A stretch of 19,345 bases of DNA, taken from contig CAMNQO010000009.1 in the NCBI GenBank assembly GCA_946549475.1, positions 1 to 19,345 on the forward strand, written 5' to 3'. Shown piece by piece: positions 1 through 9,185 of the stretch. Position numbers and translations under genes: made by a program. Each line of letters opens with the position of its first letter. Position 1 is the first letter of the stretch. The notes beneath the pieces were generated by a model. That model was not told the DNA's origin and did not search any database. It was given only the letters and a program-made list of their open reading frames with translations. This DNA comes from an uncultured Bacteroidales bacterium. GTDB taxonomy: Bacteria > Bacteroidota > Bacteroidia > Bacteroidales > UBA932.

Positions 1-662
1 CCTTGCTGGCGGAGCCGGGCAACATGTCCGCCCTCCATCTTCCCGACGGGTCGGTCGTGACGCTCAAATCCTCCTCCGTCCTGCGGTACGATGCCGCTTC
101 CTTCCTTCAAAAAGACAGAAAGGTCATGCTGGACGGTGAAGCGTTCTTTGAAGTTGCCCGGGACCGCAAGCACCCGTTTGTCGTGGAGACGGCGATGCAG
201 ACGGTGCATGTGCATGGAACTTCTTTCAATCTACAGGCTTATCGGGACGACCGGGCCAATACGCTGGTGCTGCTCAATGGCGAGGTGGAAGTGGAACTGA
301 TGGATGAAGCCGGAAAACGCGTACATTCCCTGGGGATGAAGCCCGGCGAGCGCTGCGTCTATGACCGCATGACCGGCGAGACCAAGATCACGCAACTTGA
401 CAGCGGCGAACTGAATCAGCAATGGAATGGCAATGTTTTCTATTTCCAGGACTATTCCCTGAGACAAATTGTCGATCGGCTGGAACATTATTATAAGGTG
501 AAAATCGACCTGGATAAAATGGCCGGGACGCTCTCCGGCTATTCCGGTGCCGTCTCGCTCAGCCAGGGGGTGGAAAATATTCTCAATACACTGAATTATG
601 ACCGTTCCTTCTCCATCACGCCGATGGATAAGGATTATTATCTGTTGACCAAAAACGAATGA
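1..662 (+). CDS. FecR-family anti-sigma factor, C-terminal part (5' truncated by window edge)
   Basis: Frame 3 is open from the left edge to the TGA at 660-662, so only the last ~219 codons are visible. The TTG at base 3 is an internal Leu codon, not a start. Visible residues 5-100 match the FecR periplasmic domain: LPDGSVVTL, then a GEAFFEVARD block, PFVVET, HGTSFNLQAY and LLNGEVEVEL. Residues ~145-217, starting FYFQDYSLRQIVDRLEHYY, match the DUF4974 domain that ends Bacteroidota FecR proteins. The missing N-terminus should hold the cytoplasmic sigma-binding part and one transmembrane helix. In this family the protein holds an ECF sigma factor inactive until a TonB-dependent receptor signals. 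The stop overlaps the next start (ATGA), so translation is coupled to the SusC gene. The partner sigma gene is expected just upstream, outside the window. Confidence 0.93.
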   Translation, partial: LLAEPGNMSALHLPDGSVVTLKSSSVLRYDAASFLQKDRKVMLDGEAFFEVARDRKHPFVVETAMQTVHVHGTSFNLQAYRDDRANTLVLLNGEVEVELMDEAGKRVHSLGMKPGERCVYDRMTGETKITQLDSGELNQQWNGNVFYFQDYSLRQIVDRLEHYYKVKIDLDKMAGTLSGYSGAVSLSQGVENILNTLNYDRSFSITPMDKDYYLLTKNE

Positions 663-3600
663 AAAAACTATTGATTATTTGTCTTCTGCTCCTTCCCCTG
701 GCTTTGCCGGCGCAGGAGAACATTCTGGAGAGGAGAGTCAGCGTTTCGCTCGAAAATGTTCCGCTCACGCAGTTGCTGGAGCAGATAATGAAGTCGGCGG
801 ATGTCCTCTTCCTGTACAGGAGCGCCGATATCCAGGCTTCCCGCAAAGTCAGTTTCTCCGCTGCCGACGAGCCGCTTTCCACAGTCCTTTCCCGCCTGGG
901 CATCGCCTATGAAGTGGACGGCAGGCAGATTATTTTGAAAAAGAGTCGGGACGATTCTCCTTCTGCCGCCACACCGGCCCTTCCGGCCCGGGAAATCACC
1001 ATCTCGGGAACGGTGATTTCTTCGCAGGACGATCAGCCTGTCATCGGGGCGACGGTGTTCGTCGAAGGAACCTCGACAGGCGTCATCACGGACATCGACG
1101 GCAATTACAGCCTGACCGTACCCGCAGGTACCCGCGAGGTGTCTTTTTCCTGCATGGGCTATCTGACCAAGGTCATCAAGGTCGGCACTTCGCTTGCCGT
1201 CTTCAAGGCCGTCAGTCTCGACGAGGCCACCCAGGAACTGGCGGATGCCGTCATCGTGGCTTTCGGTACGGCCCAGCGCAAGGAAACGATGGTCTCTTCC
1301 GTCGAATCGGTCAAGCCGGACATCCTCAGGGCCCCCACTTCCAACCTGTCTACTTCTTTTGCCGGCAATATCGCCGGCGTCATCGCCACCCAGTCTTCGG
1401 GCGAGCCCGGCAGTGACGGGTCCAACTTCTGGATCCGGGGCATTTCCACTTTCGGCGCCAACAAAGAACCGCTCTATGTGATGGACGGCGTGGAAATCAG
1501 CAAGGAAATCCTCAACGGCGTCCCGGCCGAATCCATCGAGTCCTTCTCCGTCCTGAAGGATGCGGCAGCCACGGCCCTGTACGGCTCGCGCGGCGCCAAC
1601 GGCGTGATGATCATTACCACCAAAAGCGGACGGGTGGCGGACCGCATGGCCATCAATGTCAATGTCAATACCACGATGAACATGCCGACATCCCTGACGA
1701 AGGTTGCTGATGCGGTGACCTATATGCAGGCCTACAACGAGGCCCGCACCGGACGGGGCGAACTGGAGTATTTTTCCCAGGAAAAGATTGACGGCACGCG
1801 TCTCGGGACGGATCCCTACATTTATCCTTCCGTTGACTGGTACTCCCTTCTGTTCAAGAACTGGTCGCTCAGCCAGCAGGCCAACATCAATGTCCGCGGC
1901 GGCGGCAACCGGGTGGATTATTTCCTGAACGCCGCATTCAACAACCAGGACGGCATGCTGAACAATGCCAAACACGCCGATTTCAACACCAACATTTCCC
2001 ACCAGAAGTTTACTTTCCAGAGCAATGTGACCGCCAAGGTTACTTCGACGACTGTCGCAACGGTGAAAATGAACGCCCAGTTTCTCTTTTGGTACGCTCC
2101 GACCACTTCCACTTCCGACCTGTTCCGCTATACCCTGACGGCCAATCCGGCCACCTTCCCCGCCATCTATCCGAGAAAGATGCTGGACGACGCCGATTTC
2201 GCCGTTTTCGGCAATGCTCCGTCCTGGGACGGCAGCGCCACGGATACCAACCCCTATGCTTACCTGTGCCGGGGATATTCCAACAAGTTCACGGGCTACA
2301 CCACCACGACTGTCAAACTGGACCAGGACCTGAAATTCATCACCCCGGGCCTGAAAATCTGGGGACAGGCCTCCTTCTTTACCAAGACCTATTCGGCCAA
2401 GTATTACAACACCAAGCCGCATTACTACCAGTTGTCCGGCTATTATTACAACTACATCACCAAAAAGTACGATTATGAGTTGAGTCAGATCGGAGCAGAG
2501 GGAAGCAAGTACTTGTCCTATTCTTCGGGCAAGAACGGCTCGCAGGAGCTCTCCCTCCAGGCTAATCTCGAATACAACCGGACCTTCGGCAACCACACGG
2601 TGGGCGCCGTGATGCTCTATCACCAGAAAGAGACGAACAACAACCAGCCGACCAACTATTACGAGTCGCTTTCCCAGCGCGAACAAGGCATTGCCGGCCG
2701 CCTTTCCTATGGCTATGGCGACCGCTACCTGCTGGAAGCCAATTTCGGCTACAACGGCTCGGAAAATTTCATGAGAGGCAAACGCTGGGGCTTCTTCCCT
2801 TCCGTGGCCGTGGGCTGGATTGTCTCCAACGAGCCCTTCTGGTCCGGCATCAAGCCCTATGTCAATCTTTTCAAATTCCGCTATTCATACGGTCTGTCCG
2901 GTAATGATTATCTTTCGACCCGTTTCCCCTATGTGACGGAAATCGAGATGAATTATCTGACCTATTTCTATACCGGGACAAACTTCAACCAACTTTATGG
3001 CAACCGGATTGCCACCTTGGGCAACGAAGATGCCACATGGGAGGTGTCCCGCAAGCACAACATCGGTATCGAACTCGGAATCTACAACGACCTCAACCTC
3101 ATCGTGGACCTGTTCCGGGAAAACCGCACCGGCATCTTCATGCAGCGTCAGACCCTTCCGTCCACCATCGGCCTGACCGGCATTACGCCTTACGGCAATC
3201 TTGGCGCCGTGCTCAACCAGGGCATCGACATCTCCGCCGAATACCATCATGCTTTCGACCAGGATTGGAGCGTGACGGCCCGGGGGACATTCACTTATGC
3301 CCACAACGAGGTTGTCGCCAACGACGAGTCTCCCTACAAACAGTATTATTATACCTCCAAAATCGGCAAACCCATCAACTCCGTATTCGGACTTGTCGCA
3401 GACGGCCTCTTCAAGGATGAAGCGGACATTGCCTCATCCCCGCGCCAGACCTATATGCCCGACTACCTCCCCGGTGACATCAAGTACCGGGATCTCAACG
3501 GGGACGGCATCATCGACGACAACGACCGGACCTATCTGGGCAACCCGACCGTTCCGGAGATCATCTATGGCTTCGGCGCCAGTCTCCGCTGGAAGAACAT

Positions 3601-4009
3601 CGATTTCTCCTTCTTCTTCCAAGGGCGCGGCAAAGTTTCCATCTATATGGAAGACATCCAGGCATTCCGCGACAATGAATCCCAGGGATTCAATGTCCTG
3701 CAATGGATTGTGGCAGACCACTGGTCGCCTTCCCATCCCGATGTATCGGCAGCCTATCCGCGCCTGGACTATCGCTACAATGCCAACAACACGCAGATAT
3801 CCAGTTTCTGGATGCGGGACGGCAGTTTCCTCCGCCTGAAAAATCTCGAGGTCGGCTACAATTTCAAGTTTGTCCGTGTCTATCTGTCCGGAACCAATCT
3901 CTTCACTATCTCTCCTTTCCGCTATTGGGACCCCGAGATGGGCAGCGGGAACGGCTTGAGTTATCCGCTCCAGCGGACCGTACAACTCGGAGCCCAGTTC
4001 AATTTCTAA
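659..4009 (+). CDS. SusC/RagA-family TonB-dependent outer-membrane transporter with STN domain
   Basis: This protein has 1116 aa, a normal SusC length. It has a Sec signal peptide (MKKLLIICLLLLPLALPAQ), then an STN domain (~24-95) that contacts FecR, a carboxypeptidase-regulatory-like domain (~115-185; ISGTVISSQDDQPVIGATV and a DIDGNYSL turn), and a TonB plug (~200-325). SusC signature stretches include VIVAFGTAQRKE and VLKDAAATALYGSRGANGV. The remainder is a ~22-strand barrel ending in an aromatic outer-membrane signal (VQLGAQFNF). SusC proteins import ligands captured by the SusD lid, powered by TonB/ExbBD. The STN domain is present only in receptors that also signal, which fits the FecR gene overlapping by 4 nt upstream. 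The true substrate cannot be read from sequence. Confidence 0.97.
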   Translation: MKKLLIICLLLLPLALPAQENILERRVSVSLENVPLTQLLEQIMKSADVLFLYRSADIQASRKVSFSAADEPLSTVLSRLGIAYEVDGRQIILKKSRDDSPSAATPALPAREITISGTVISSQDDQPVIGATVFVEGTSTGVITDIDGNYSLTVPAGTREVSFSCMGYLTKVIKVGTSLAVFKAVSLDEATQELADAVIVAFGTAQRKETMVSSVESVKPDILRAPTSNLSTSFAGNIAGVIATQSSGEPGSDGSNFWIRGISTFGANKEPLYVMDGVEISKEILNGVPAESIESFSVLKDAAATALYGSRGANGVMIITTKSGRVADRMAINVNVNTTMNMPTSLTKVADAVTYMQAYNEARTGRGELEYFSQEKIDGTRLGTDPYIYPSVDWYSLLFKNWSLSQQANINVRGGGNRVDYFLNAAFNNQDGMLNNAKHADFNTNISHQKFTFQSNVTAKVTSTTVATVKMNAQFLFWYAPTTSTSDLFRYTLTANPATFPAIYPRKMLDDADFAVFGNAPSWDGSATDTNPYAYLCRGYSNKFTGYTTTTVKLDQDLKFITPGLKIWGQASFFTKTYSAKYYNTKPHYYQLSGYYYNYITKKYDYELSQIGAEGSKYLSYSSGKNGSQELSLQANLEYNRTFGNHTVGAVMLYHQKETNNNQPTNYYESLSQREQGIAGRLSYGYGDRYLLEANFGYNGSENFMRGKRWGFFPSVAVGWIVSNEPFWSGIKPYVNLFKFRYSYGLSGNDYLSTRFPYVTEIEMNYLTYFYTGTNFNQLYGNRIATLGNEDATWEVSRKHNIGIELGIYNDLNLIVDLFRENRTGIFMQRQTLPSTIGLTGITPYGNLGAVLNQGIDISAEYHHAFDQDWSVTARGTFTYAHNEVVANDESPYKQYYYTSKIGKPINSVFGLVADGLFKDEADIASSPRQTYMPDYLPGDIKYRDLNGDGIIDDNDRTYLGNPTVPEIIYGFGASLRWKNIDFSFFFQGRGKVSIYMEDIQAFRDNESQGFNVLQWIVADHWSPSHPDVSAAYPRLDYRYNANNTQISSFWMRDGSFLRLKNLEVGYNFKFVRVYLSGTNLFTISPFRYWDPEMGSGNGLSYPLQRTVQLGAQFNF

Positions 4010-4022
4010 GCGCTTCGTTCCT

Positions 4023-5963
4023 ATGAAACACAGTGTGAAAATCCTGGCCATCGGCCTTTTGTTCCTGTCTTCCTGCAATTATTTGGATGTCGTTCCGCAA
4101 GGGACGGCGACCCTTGATGACATCTTTTCCTCGTCCGACAACACGAGAAAGTTCCTCAATACCCTTTATACCTATATCCCGAATTACGCGACTTACCGCT
4201 ACATGCCGGATTTCTGTGCCGGTGGAGATGTCATCACTTCCGCCAACGGACAGACCCGCTATTTCCCCTACAAGAGCATTTTGTACGGGGACGAAAATGC
4301 CAACCAGACCTATTATGGCCTGTGGGATCCGAGGGCGGACTCCGGCATCGGTGCGACCAATTACGATCTGTACAAAGCCATCCGCTATGCCTGGATGATG
4401 CTGGACCGGGTCGATGATGTTCCCAACCTGGCTCCGGAAGACCACGATTCCTATGTCGGGGAGGCCTATTTCCTCATAGCCCTCTATCATTGGATCCTGA
4501 TGCAGAATTACGGTCCTGTCGTGCTGGTGGACAAAGAAATCTCCTTCAATGCCTCCACGGAGGAAATGCTGAAGCCCCGTTCTTCCTGGGATGAGTGTGC
4601 GGATTTTGTCTGCGACCTTTTTGACCGGGCCGCAGCCTCCCTGCCCGCCGTCCGTCCCAATGTGGATCTCGGCCGTGCCACTTCGGTTGCCGCCAAGGCT
4701 TACAAGGCCCGGGTCCTGATGTATTCCGCTTCTCCGCTCGTCAATGGCAATGCGGCTTACGCGGCTTTCCGCAATCGGGATGGCAAACAACTCATCTCCC
4801 AGACCTACGATAGGGAAAAATGGAAACGGGCGATGGACGCTACGGAGGAGGCCATCAAGTTGGCTGAGTCCAACGGGTATGCGCTCTACACCGATCCGGC
4901 CAGCGCTTCCCTGTCCGATGCAGTCCGGGGACGCAACAACTATTACAATCTCTTTATCGCCGACTGGCGGAACGGCTCTGAAAACGGTTGCGGGGGTGAA
5001 TACCTTTTCGCATTCGGCGACCAGACGGGCATCCAGCACATCCAGCGGACAGGCGCCCTGCGCCAGCACCAGAACGGCGAGACCTCGTTCAGTTACACGA
5101 CCACCGGATTTCGTACCTCCCTGAGCCCCACCTTGGCCTGCGTGGATAAGTTCCTGACCCGCAGCGGGCTTCCTTTGTGGGCCGATCCCGATACCAAATC
5201 CGAGTTTGCGTCCAACCATCTGATGTCCCGGGCGACGGGCGAGAACGGAGAACGCACGGCCAGACTGCACATCGGCCGCGATCCCCGTTTCTATGCGACC
5301 GTCGGGTACAACCGGGGCAATTTTATCTACAACGGCGTCACGGATTACCTGATAAAAAGTTATGCCGGCGAATACCAGGGGTACACCGGCAACGTTTCCC
5401 ATGAGTACAATGTGGCGACCGGATATTTCCTGCAGAAGTACATCTCGATTTCGACTTCCTATACTTATTCGTCCCAGACTATCAATTATGCCCGTTTCCC
5501 TTGGCCGCTCGTACGCCTGGCGGAGTTGTATCTGGACTATGCCGAAGCGGATTTCGAGTATGACAACAGTTTGAGCGCGACAGGGAAGGCTTACATCGAC
5601 AAAGTACACGCCCGCGCCGGCCTGCCCTCTTTCGATGTGGCCTGGTCCCGTGTGTCAGGCGGCTTCAACGGACTGGACCTGGCTTCCAAGCGCAGGGCCC
5701 TGCACGAAGAGAATCTGTGCGAGACTTGCTGCGAAGGGAGGTGGTATCACAATCTCCGCCGCTGGAATGTCATCCAGGAGTACATGTCTTCCACCCCGGA
5801 TGCGCTCAATGTCGAAGGTACGACCGAAGATACCTATTACACCCTCGTTCCTCAGAAAGAAAACGGCGTGCGCCGTTTTGAATATCCCAAGAACGTGTGG
5901 CTGGCCATTCCGCTCGCACAACTTGAAATCAACAATCTGCTGGTCCAGAACCCCGGCTATTAA
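4023..5963 (+). CDS. SusD/RagB-family surface nutrient-binding lipoprotein
   Basis: This protein has 646 aa, at the longer end for SusD. It has a lipoprotein signal (MKHSVKILAIGLLFLSSC, Cys18) followed by NYLDVVPQGTATLDD, a typical SusD start. Family landmarks are the helical RFPWPLVRLAELYLDYAEA block, VHARAGLP, RRALHEENLCETCCEGRWYH leading into LRRW, and the C-terminal WLAIPLAQLEINNLLVQNPGY. SusD proteins cap the SusC barrel on the cell surface and deliver ligand into it. The gene starts 13 nt after the SusC stop, so the two form the usual pair. The start context TCCTATGAAACA recurs at the next gene. The Cys-Glu-Thr-Cys-Cys cluster in the helix before the RW motif is unusual, since this stretch normally reads ER..E...EG.R. 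Confidence 0.96.
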   Translation: MKHSVKILAIGLLFLSSCNYLDVVPQGTATLDDIFSSSDNTRKFLNTLYTYIPNYATYRYMPDFCAGGDVITSANGQTRYFPYKSILYGDENANQTYYGLWDPRADSGIGATNYDLYKAIRYAWMMLDRVDDVPNLAPEDHDSYVGEAYFLIALYHWILMQNYGPVVLVDKEISFNASTEEMLKPRSSWDECADFVCDLFDRAAASLPAVRPNVDLGRATSVAAKAYKARVLMYSASPLVNGNAAYAAFRNRDGKQLISQTYDREKWKRAMDATEEAIKLAESNGYALYTDPASASLSDAVRGRNNYYNLFIADWRNGSENGCGGEYLFAFGDQTGIQHIQRTGALRQHQNGETSFSYTTTGFRTSLSPTLACVDKFLTRSGLPLWADPDTKSEFASNHLMSRATGENGERTARLHIGRDPRFYATVGYNRGNFIYNGVTDYLIKSYAGEYQGYTGNVSHEYNVATGYFLQKYISISTSYTYSSQTINYARFPWPLVRLAELYLDYAEADFEYDNSLSATGKAYIDKVHARAGLPSFDVAWSRVSGGFNGLDLASKRRALHEENLCETCCEGRWYHNLRRWNVIQEYMSSTPDALNVEGTTEDTYYTLVPQKENGVRRFEYPKNVWLAIPLAQLEINNLLVQNPGY

Positions 5964-5974
5964 TATTATGTCCT

Positions 5975-6466
5975 ATGAAACATCTGATACGCTTCACGCT
6001 CATCCTTATGCCGCTTTTTGCAGCCTGCGGAAAAGATTACAGGGTTTACGAAGATACGATGGGAGCCCGGGCCTACTTCATCGAAGCCGTTTCCTCGGAT
6101 CTGCTTTCCGTCTCTTCCGGGGACCTGGATGCGTCCGGCCGCCTCTGGCTGACCGTTTACAATGCCGGCTATGACCGCCAGCCCAATCACATCCGCATCG
6201 TGGCTGACGAGCAGGCCCTTGCCATCCGCAATCTGGAGACGGGCGGAGCGTTCCGGCTGCTGCCGGCCAAATACTGGCAACTTGACCATTCCGAACTGAC
6301 CCTCGACAGCACGGACAACATCAGTTGCAAATTGGGCGTCAGGCTGGACATCGCCGCCTTTCAGGCGGACGCCTGTTTCCCCGGGGACTATCTTCTCCCT
6401 TTGAGTCTGGATGGCGGCGGCACCCAATACGGAAAACGGACATTGTTTATTAAGCTGATATATTGA
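5975..6466 (+). CDS. DUF1735-like (BT_3987 N-terminal-domain-like) lipoprotein
   Basis: This small protein has 163 aa, with a lipoprotein signal (MKHLIRFTLILMPLFAAC, Cys18) followed by acidic residues. The mature part (~30-160) resembles a single DUF1735 domain: an early strand ending LTVYNAGYDRQP, then IRNLETGGAFRLLPAKYWQL, a DSTDNISCKLGVRLD strand, and FPGDYLLPLSLDGGG before a final beta strand. DUF1735 was named from the N-terminal part of GH18-type proteins such as BT_3987 and often occurs alone in lipoproteins beside SusC/SusD. Here there is no catalytic domain, so a surface ligand-binding or scaffold role is the best inference. It lies 11 nt after the SusD stop, within the operon. The domain assignment rests on pattern recognition and is moderately firm. 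Confidence 0.72.
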   Translation: MKHLIRFTLILMPLFAACGKDYRVYEDTMGARAYFIEAVSSDLLSVSSGDLDASGRLWLTVYNAGYDRQPNHIRIVADEQALAIRNLETGGAFRLLPAKYWQLDHSELTLDSTDNISCKLGVRLDIAAFQADACFPGDYLLPLSLDGGGTQYGKRTLFIKLIY

Positions 6467-6473
6467 TTAGTCG

Positions 6474-6596
6474 ATGGAAAATTACGAAACACCTTGGTGC
6501 ATGATCCTCTGTCCTTATATGGATGAAGGATTGCTTGCGTCTTCTTGGGATGACGGTCACGCCGACCTGGGAGAAGGGGATGAAATTGATCTCTGA
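6474..6596 (+). CDS. 40-residue mini-protein before a fimbrillin-like gene
   Basis: A short ORF fills the gap between the DUF1735 gene and the next large lipoprotein gene. ATG is 7 nt after the preceding stop, and TGA ends 4 nt before the next ATG (6601). It encodes 40 aa beginning MENYETP, with a central GLLASSWDDG and an acidic end (EGDEIDL). There is no signal peptide or membrane segment; three Met and two Cys lie in the first half. It aligns without gaps to the mini-ORF at 14302-14427 on N-Y-x-x-P, then 12 residues, then L-x-A-S. Both sit just before a fimbrillin-like lipoprotein gene, which argues that this is a real gene. I have the impression that similar short ORFs are common in fimbrillin-type loci of Bacteroidales, but I cannot assign a function. 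A coupled leader peptide or a small accessory protein are both possible. Confidence 0.62.
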   Translation: MENYETPWCMILCPYMDEGLLASSWDDGHADLGEGDEIDL

Positions 6597-6600
6597 TGCG

Positions 6601-9177
6601 ATGAAAGAAAGACTACATATCATTTTGGCACTCATGGTCTTGGCTTCCTGTGCCCGGATGGAAGAAAACGTCATCCCTCCGACGACCGGTCAGACACTGC
6701 TTTCTCCGGAATTTGTCTGGGCCAGCGGCCGGCGAAGCCGTATTGTGCTTGACACCCGGACCGATCCGGTCAGGACGACGCTGGACTACTCCTCCGAGAC
6801 CAAGCGCTTCAAATGGACGGCGGGAGACGGCATCACCTTTATGAGCAATGTCCAGAACGCCGAGCCGGCCTTTGACCAGCAGCAACTGACCTATGTGCCC
6901 GGCGGCAAGTTTGAAGTGGATGTGGATGAAGCGGCGACCCTGGCCTGGTGCTTCTGGCCGGTCGGTGCCGACGGACTGACTCCGACGGCCGTTCCGTTTA
7001 CTATCGATCCTGTCCAGATCCAGTCTGCTGCGGGACAACTCAACGGCGCATTCTTCCCGCTGGCCGGCAAAGGCAGTTACAACGAGGACAAGACCCGTGC
7101 CGACATCAAATTGTACCCGCTCTCAGGCGTATTGGCCGTCGGAGTCTGGGACAGTGACGCCGCCGGAATCAAGATGAAAGCCTTGCGTATCATACCGACC
7201 GAGAATCCGAATTTTGCCGGGACAGCGGAAGTGGACCTGACCGGCGAGGGACGGGCAGCCATTACGGCGGCCGTCTCCGATGCCTCCGCCGTCCAGGTCA
7301 CGCTGACGACGCCTTACAGCCTTCCGTCGGCCAAGACTTCCGATTATTCCGCCAAGGTGTTCGCATCCCTGGCCCGTCAGCGCTATCACAGCGTCACCTT
7401 TGAGGTGGAGGATATCAACGGGACCGTCTATCGCAAGGCAACCGGCTCTTCCTCCGTGCTCGACCTGCAGGCCAACGACATCGTTCCGGTAACCCTCGAC
7501 ATCCACAGTTCCCTTACCCGGGTATCACCCGAAATCCGGGGCGCGGCTTCGCTTTCCTATCCCTGCTACGCCGCTTCCGTAACTTCCAACTACAATGTCT
7601 TTTCTCCGACGGCGGGGAAGGTGTTGTCCGTCGCCTGCACGGACGGCGGAGACTGGATTTCCAATCTGTCCGTCTCTTCCCTCGGCATCCTTTCTTTCGA
7701 CATTTCCGAAAATACCGCATCGACGGAACGCGTGGCCGAACTGACGCTTTCCTATGACGGCGCGCCCGACCTGGCCGTAACGGTGACGCAGGCCCGTAAG
7801 GATTTTGTTCAGTTGGATTTGGACAGTGCGGACCTGTCCGTCAGCGAAGAAGTGACCGTGTCATTGACTTCCAACTGTTCCTGGACGCTGACCGTGCCGG
7901 AATATGTTTCCGTCAGCGCCCTTTCCGGGACCGGAAATGCCACGCTCAGGCTCAAGTTGGAGGAGCCGGTCCTGCTCTCTTTTGCGGACAAGATGACGGT
8001 CGCTCCCGACGCCTACCCCTCCGAAACGGTCTCGACCGACCTGTGGTCGGCGGGAAATGCCAGCACCTACATCATCGTCAAGCCCGGCCGGTACAAGATC
8101 AACACCATCAGACCGGACGGGACGCGTCCTGTCCATGCCGTTGACGATGCCTTCGACTGGTGGACCAAGACCCAGCAGAACATTTATCGCAATGCCATCT
8201 CCAACAATGTCAATCTCAGTAAACTGACGGAGAATCTCTATGTCTTCGATGTCTATGGTCCCAACAACTCCATCAATGATACCTCACTTTCCACAAACTC
8301 CTGCGGAGAGGGTGGATATGGTACCGTGGTGTTCTATGACAACAAGACGGATTACAATATCGTATGGTCCGTCACGCTGTGGGAGACGCCGGAAATCCAC
8401 TCCGTGAAAATCGGTGACGATGTATGGCTGGACCGCAACATCGGGGCGTGGGAAACGGGAATCGATGCGGCGACGGCAACGGCAGCCGGAACCGGTTTGT
8501 ACTACCAGTGGGGGCGCAAAGACCCCTTCCCGGGTCCCAAGACCGATGCCATCGCCATTGCGTCCCGAAACTATAATGCCACAGCGGCTGAAAATGCCCT
8601 GACGGGCGACGGGGACTTCTTCATGCCTCTCTTTTATTCCGGTGAACGCGTTCCGGTCTATTCCTGCAAAGAATACCAGGATGAAGAACGGACCATTCCC
8701 TATACGCGTGCGGATGCCACGCTGCATCCCATGTGGTTTTTCAACAATGTGTTGGAAGACCAGGCGAATCAGGAAGTCTCGTTTACAACCCTTTGGCGCG
8801 ATGATGTCAAAACGGCCGACGACCCTTGCCCTCCCGGATACAAGGTGCCTTCCTGGACGCAGATGCTCAATCTCATCAATACCCTCAACGCTGCGGACAA
8901 GACATATCCCTCGGCCAACTCCTGTGCATTGCAGTGCGAGATTGACGGGACACCGTTCATCCTTCCCGCTTCCGGACAGGTCACCTATGGCCGTCTGAAC
9001 AATCCGGGCTTCCGATGTTATTATTGGACCAGTACCTATACGACGGAGGGCGGGGCATTTACTCGGGCGAAAGTGCTGGGACAGCAGTCAACCAAAGGCG
9101 TCCTGGCCGTGAGCGGAGACTACTCCTACGATCAGGTAAACCGCGCCAAACCCATCCGATGCGTCAAAATGCAATAG
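6601..9177 (+). CDS. Fimbrillin-like / BACON-like / FISUMP-domain lipoprotein
   Basis: The chosen ATG gives 858 aa and an excellent lipoprotein signal (MKERLHIILALMVLASC, Cys17). An in-frame ATG at 6523 would place 26 hydrophilic residues before it and would overlap the mini-ORF. Residues ~40-300 look like the beta-rich N-terminal module of fimbrillin-type proteins: FKWTAGDGITF, LAWCFWPVGAD and a SGVLAVGVW core. Residues ~305-398 resemble a BACON-like Ig domain (WISNLSVSSLGILSFDI, then AELTLSYDGAPDLAVTVTQA). After a linker with SNCSWTLTVP and TYIIVKPGRYKI, residues ~600-858 match a Fibrobacter succinogenes major paralogous (FISUMP) domain: VKIGDDVWLDRNIG, YYQWGRKDPFPG, DDPCPPGYKVPSW, YYWTST and the terminal IRCVKMQ. 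No catalytic motif is visible. It is probably a surface adhesin or ligand-binding lipoprotein. The EEP gene follows after 8 nt. Confidence 0.78.
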   Translation: MKERLHIILALMVLASCARMEENVIPPTTGQTLLSPEFVWASGRRSRIVLDTRTDPVRTTLDYSSETKRFKWTAGDGITFMSNVQNAEPAFDQQQLTYVPGGKFEVDVDEAATLAWCFWPVGADGLTPTAVPFTIDPVQIQSAAGQLNGAFFPLAGKGSYNEDKTRADIKLYPLSGVLAVGVWDSDAAGIKMKALRIIPTENPNFAGTAEVDLTGEGRAAITAAVSDASAVQVTLTTPYSLPSAKTSDYSAKVFASLARQRYHSVTFEVEDINGTVYRKATGSSSVLDLQANDIVPVTLDIHSSLTRVSPEIRGAASLSYPCYAASVTSNYNVFSPTAGKVLSVACTDGGDWISNLSVSSLGILSFDISENTASTERVAELTLSYDGAPDLAVTVTQARKDFVQLDLDSADLSVSEEVTVSLTSNCSWTLTVPEYVSVSALSGTGNATLRLKLEEPVLLSFADKMTVAPDAYPSETVSTDLWSAGNASTYIIVKPGRYKINTIRPDGTRPVHAVDDAFDWWTKTQQNIYRNAISNNVNLSKLTENLYVFDVYGPNNSINDTSLSTNSCGEGGYGTVVFYDNKTDYNIVWSVTLWETPEIHSVKIGDDVWLDRNIGAWETGIDAATATAAGTGLYYQWGRKDPFPGPKTDAIAIASRNYNATAAENALTGDGDFFMPLFYSGERVPVYSCKEYQDEERTIPYTRADATLHPMWFFNNVLEDQANQEVSFTTLWRDDVKTADDPCPPGYKVPSWTQMLNLINTLNAADKTYPSANSCALQCEIDGTPFILPASGQVTYGRLNNPGFRCYYWTSTYTTEGGAFTRAKVLGQQSTKGVLAVSGDYSYDQVNRAKPIRCVKMQ

Positions 9178-9185
9178 TACCAACC

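Noticed and set aside
668..2686. Antisense 672-codon open frame opposite the SusC gene
   Set aside because: It mirrors strong SusC coding sequence, has no signal or domain pattern, and long antisense frames are expected in G+C-rich genes.
3999..5609. Antisense 536-codon open frame opposite the SusD gene
   Set aside because: The SusD reading is unambiguous; the reverse translation shows no recognisable motif and crosses the SusC-SusD boundary.
4019..5982. Repeated start context TCCTATGAAACA at the SusD and DUF1735 genes
   Set aside because: A 12-nt identity including the shared MKH start is most likely chance or common signal-peptide codon use; no longer repeat surrounds it.
6519..6560. Possible REP-like or mobile-element scar (GGATTGCTTGCGTCTTCTTGG region)
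   Set aside because: It has a passing likeness to dispersed repeat remnants, but no palindrome is visible and the stretch reads as part of the conserved-pattern mini-ORF.
6523..6600. Earlier in-frame start for the FISUMP lipoprotein
   Set aside because: It would put 26 polar residues before a perfect lipoprotein signal and overlap the mini-ORF; ATG 6601 is better.
9015..9185. Earlier in-frame start for the plus-strand EEP lipoprotein
   Set aside because: It lies inside the end of the FISUMP gene in another frame; ATG 9186 starts a clear signal peptide.
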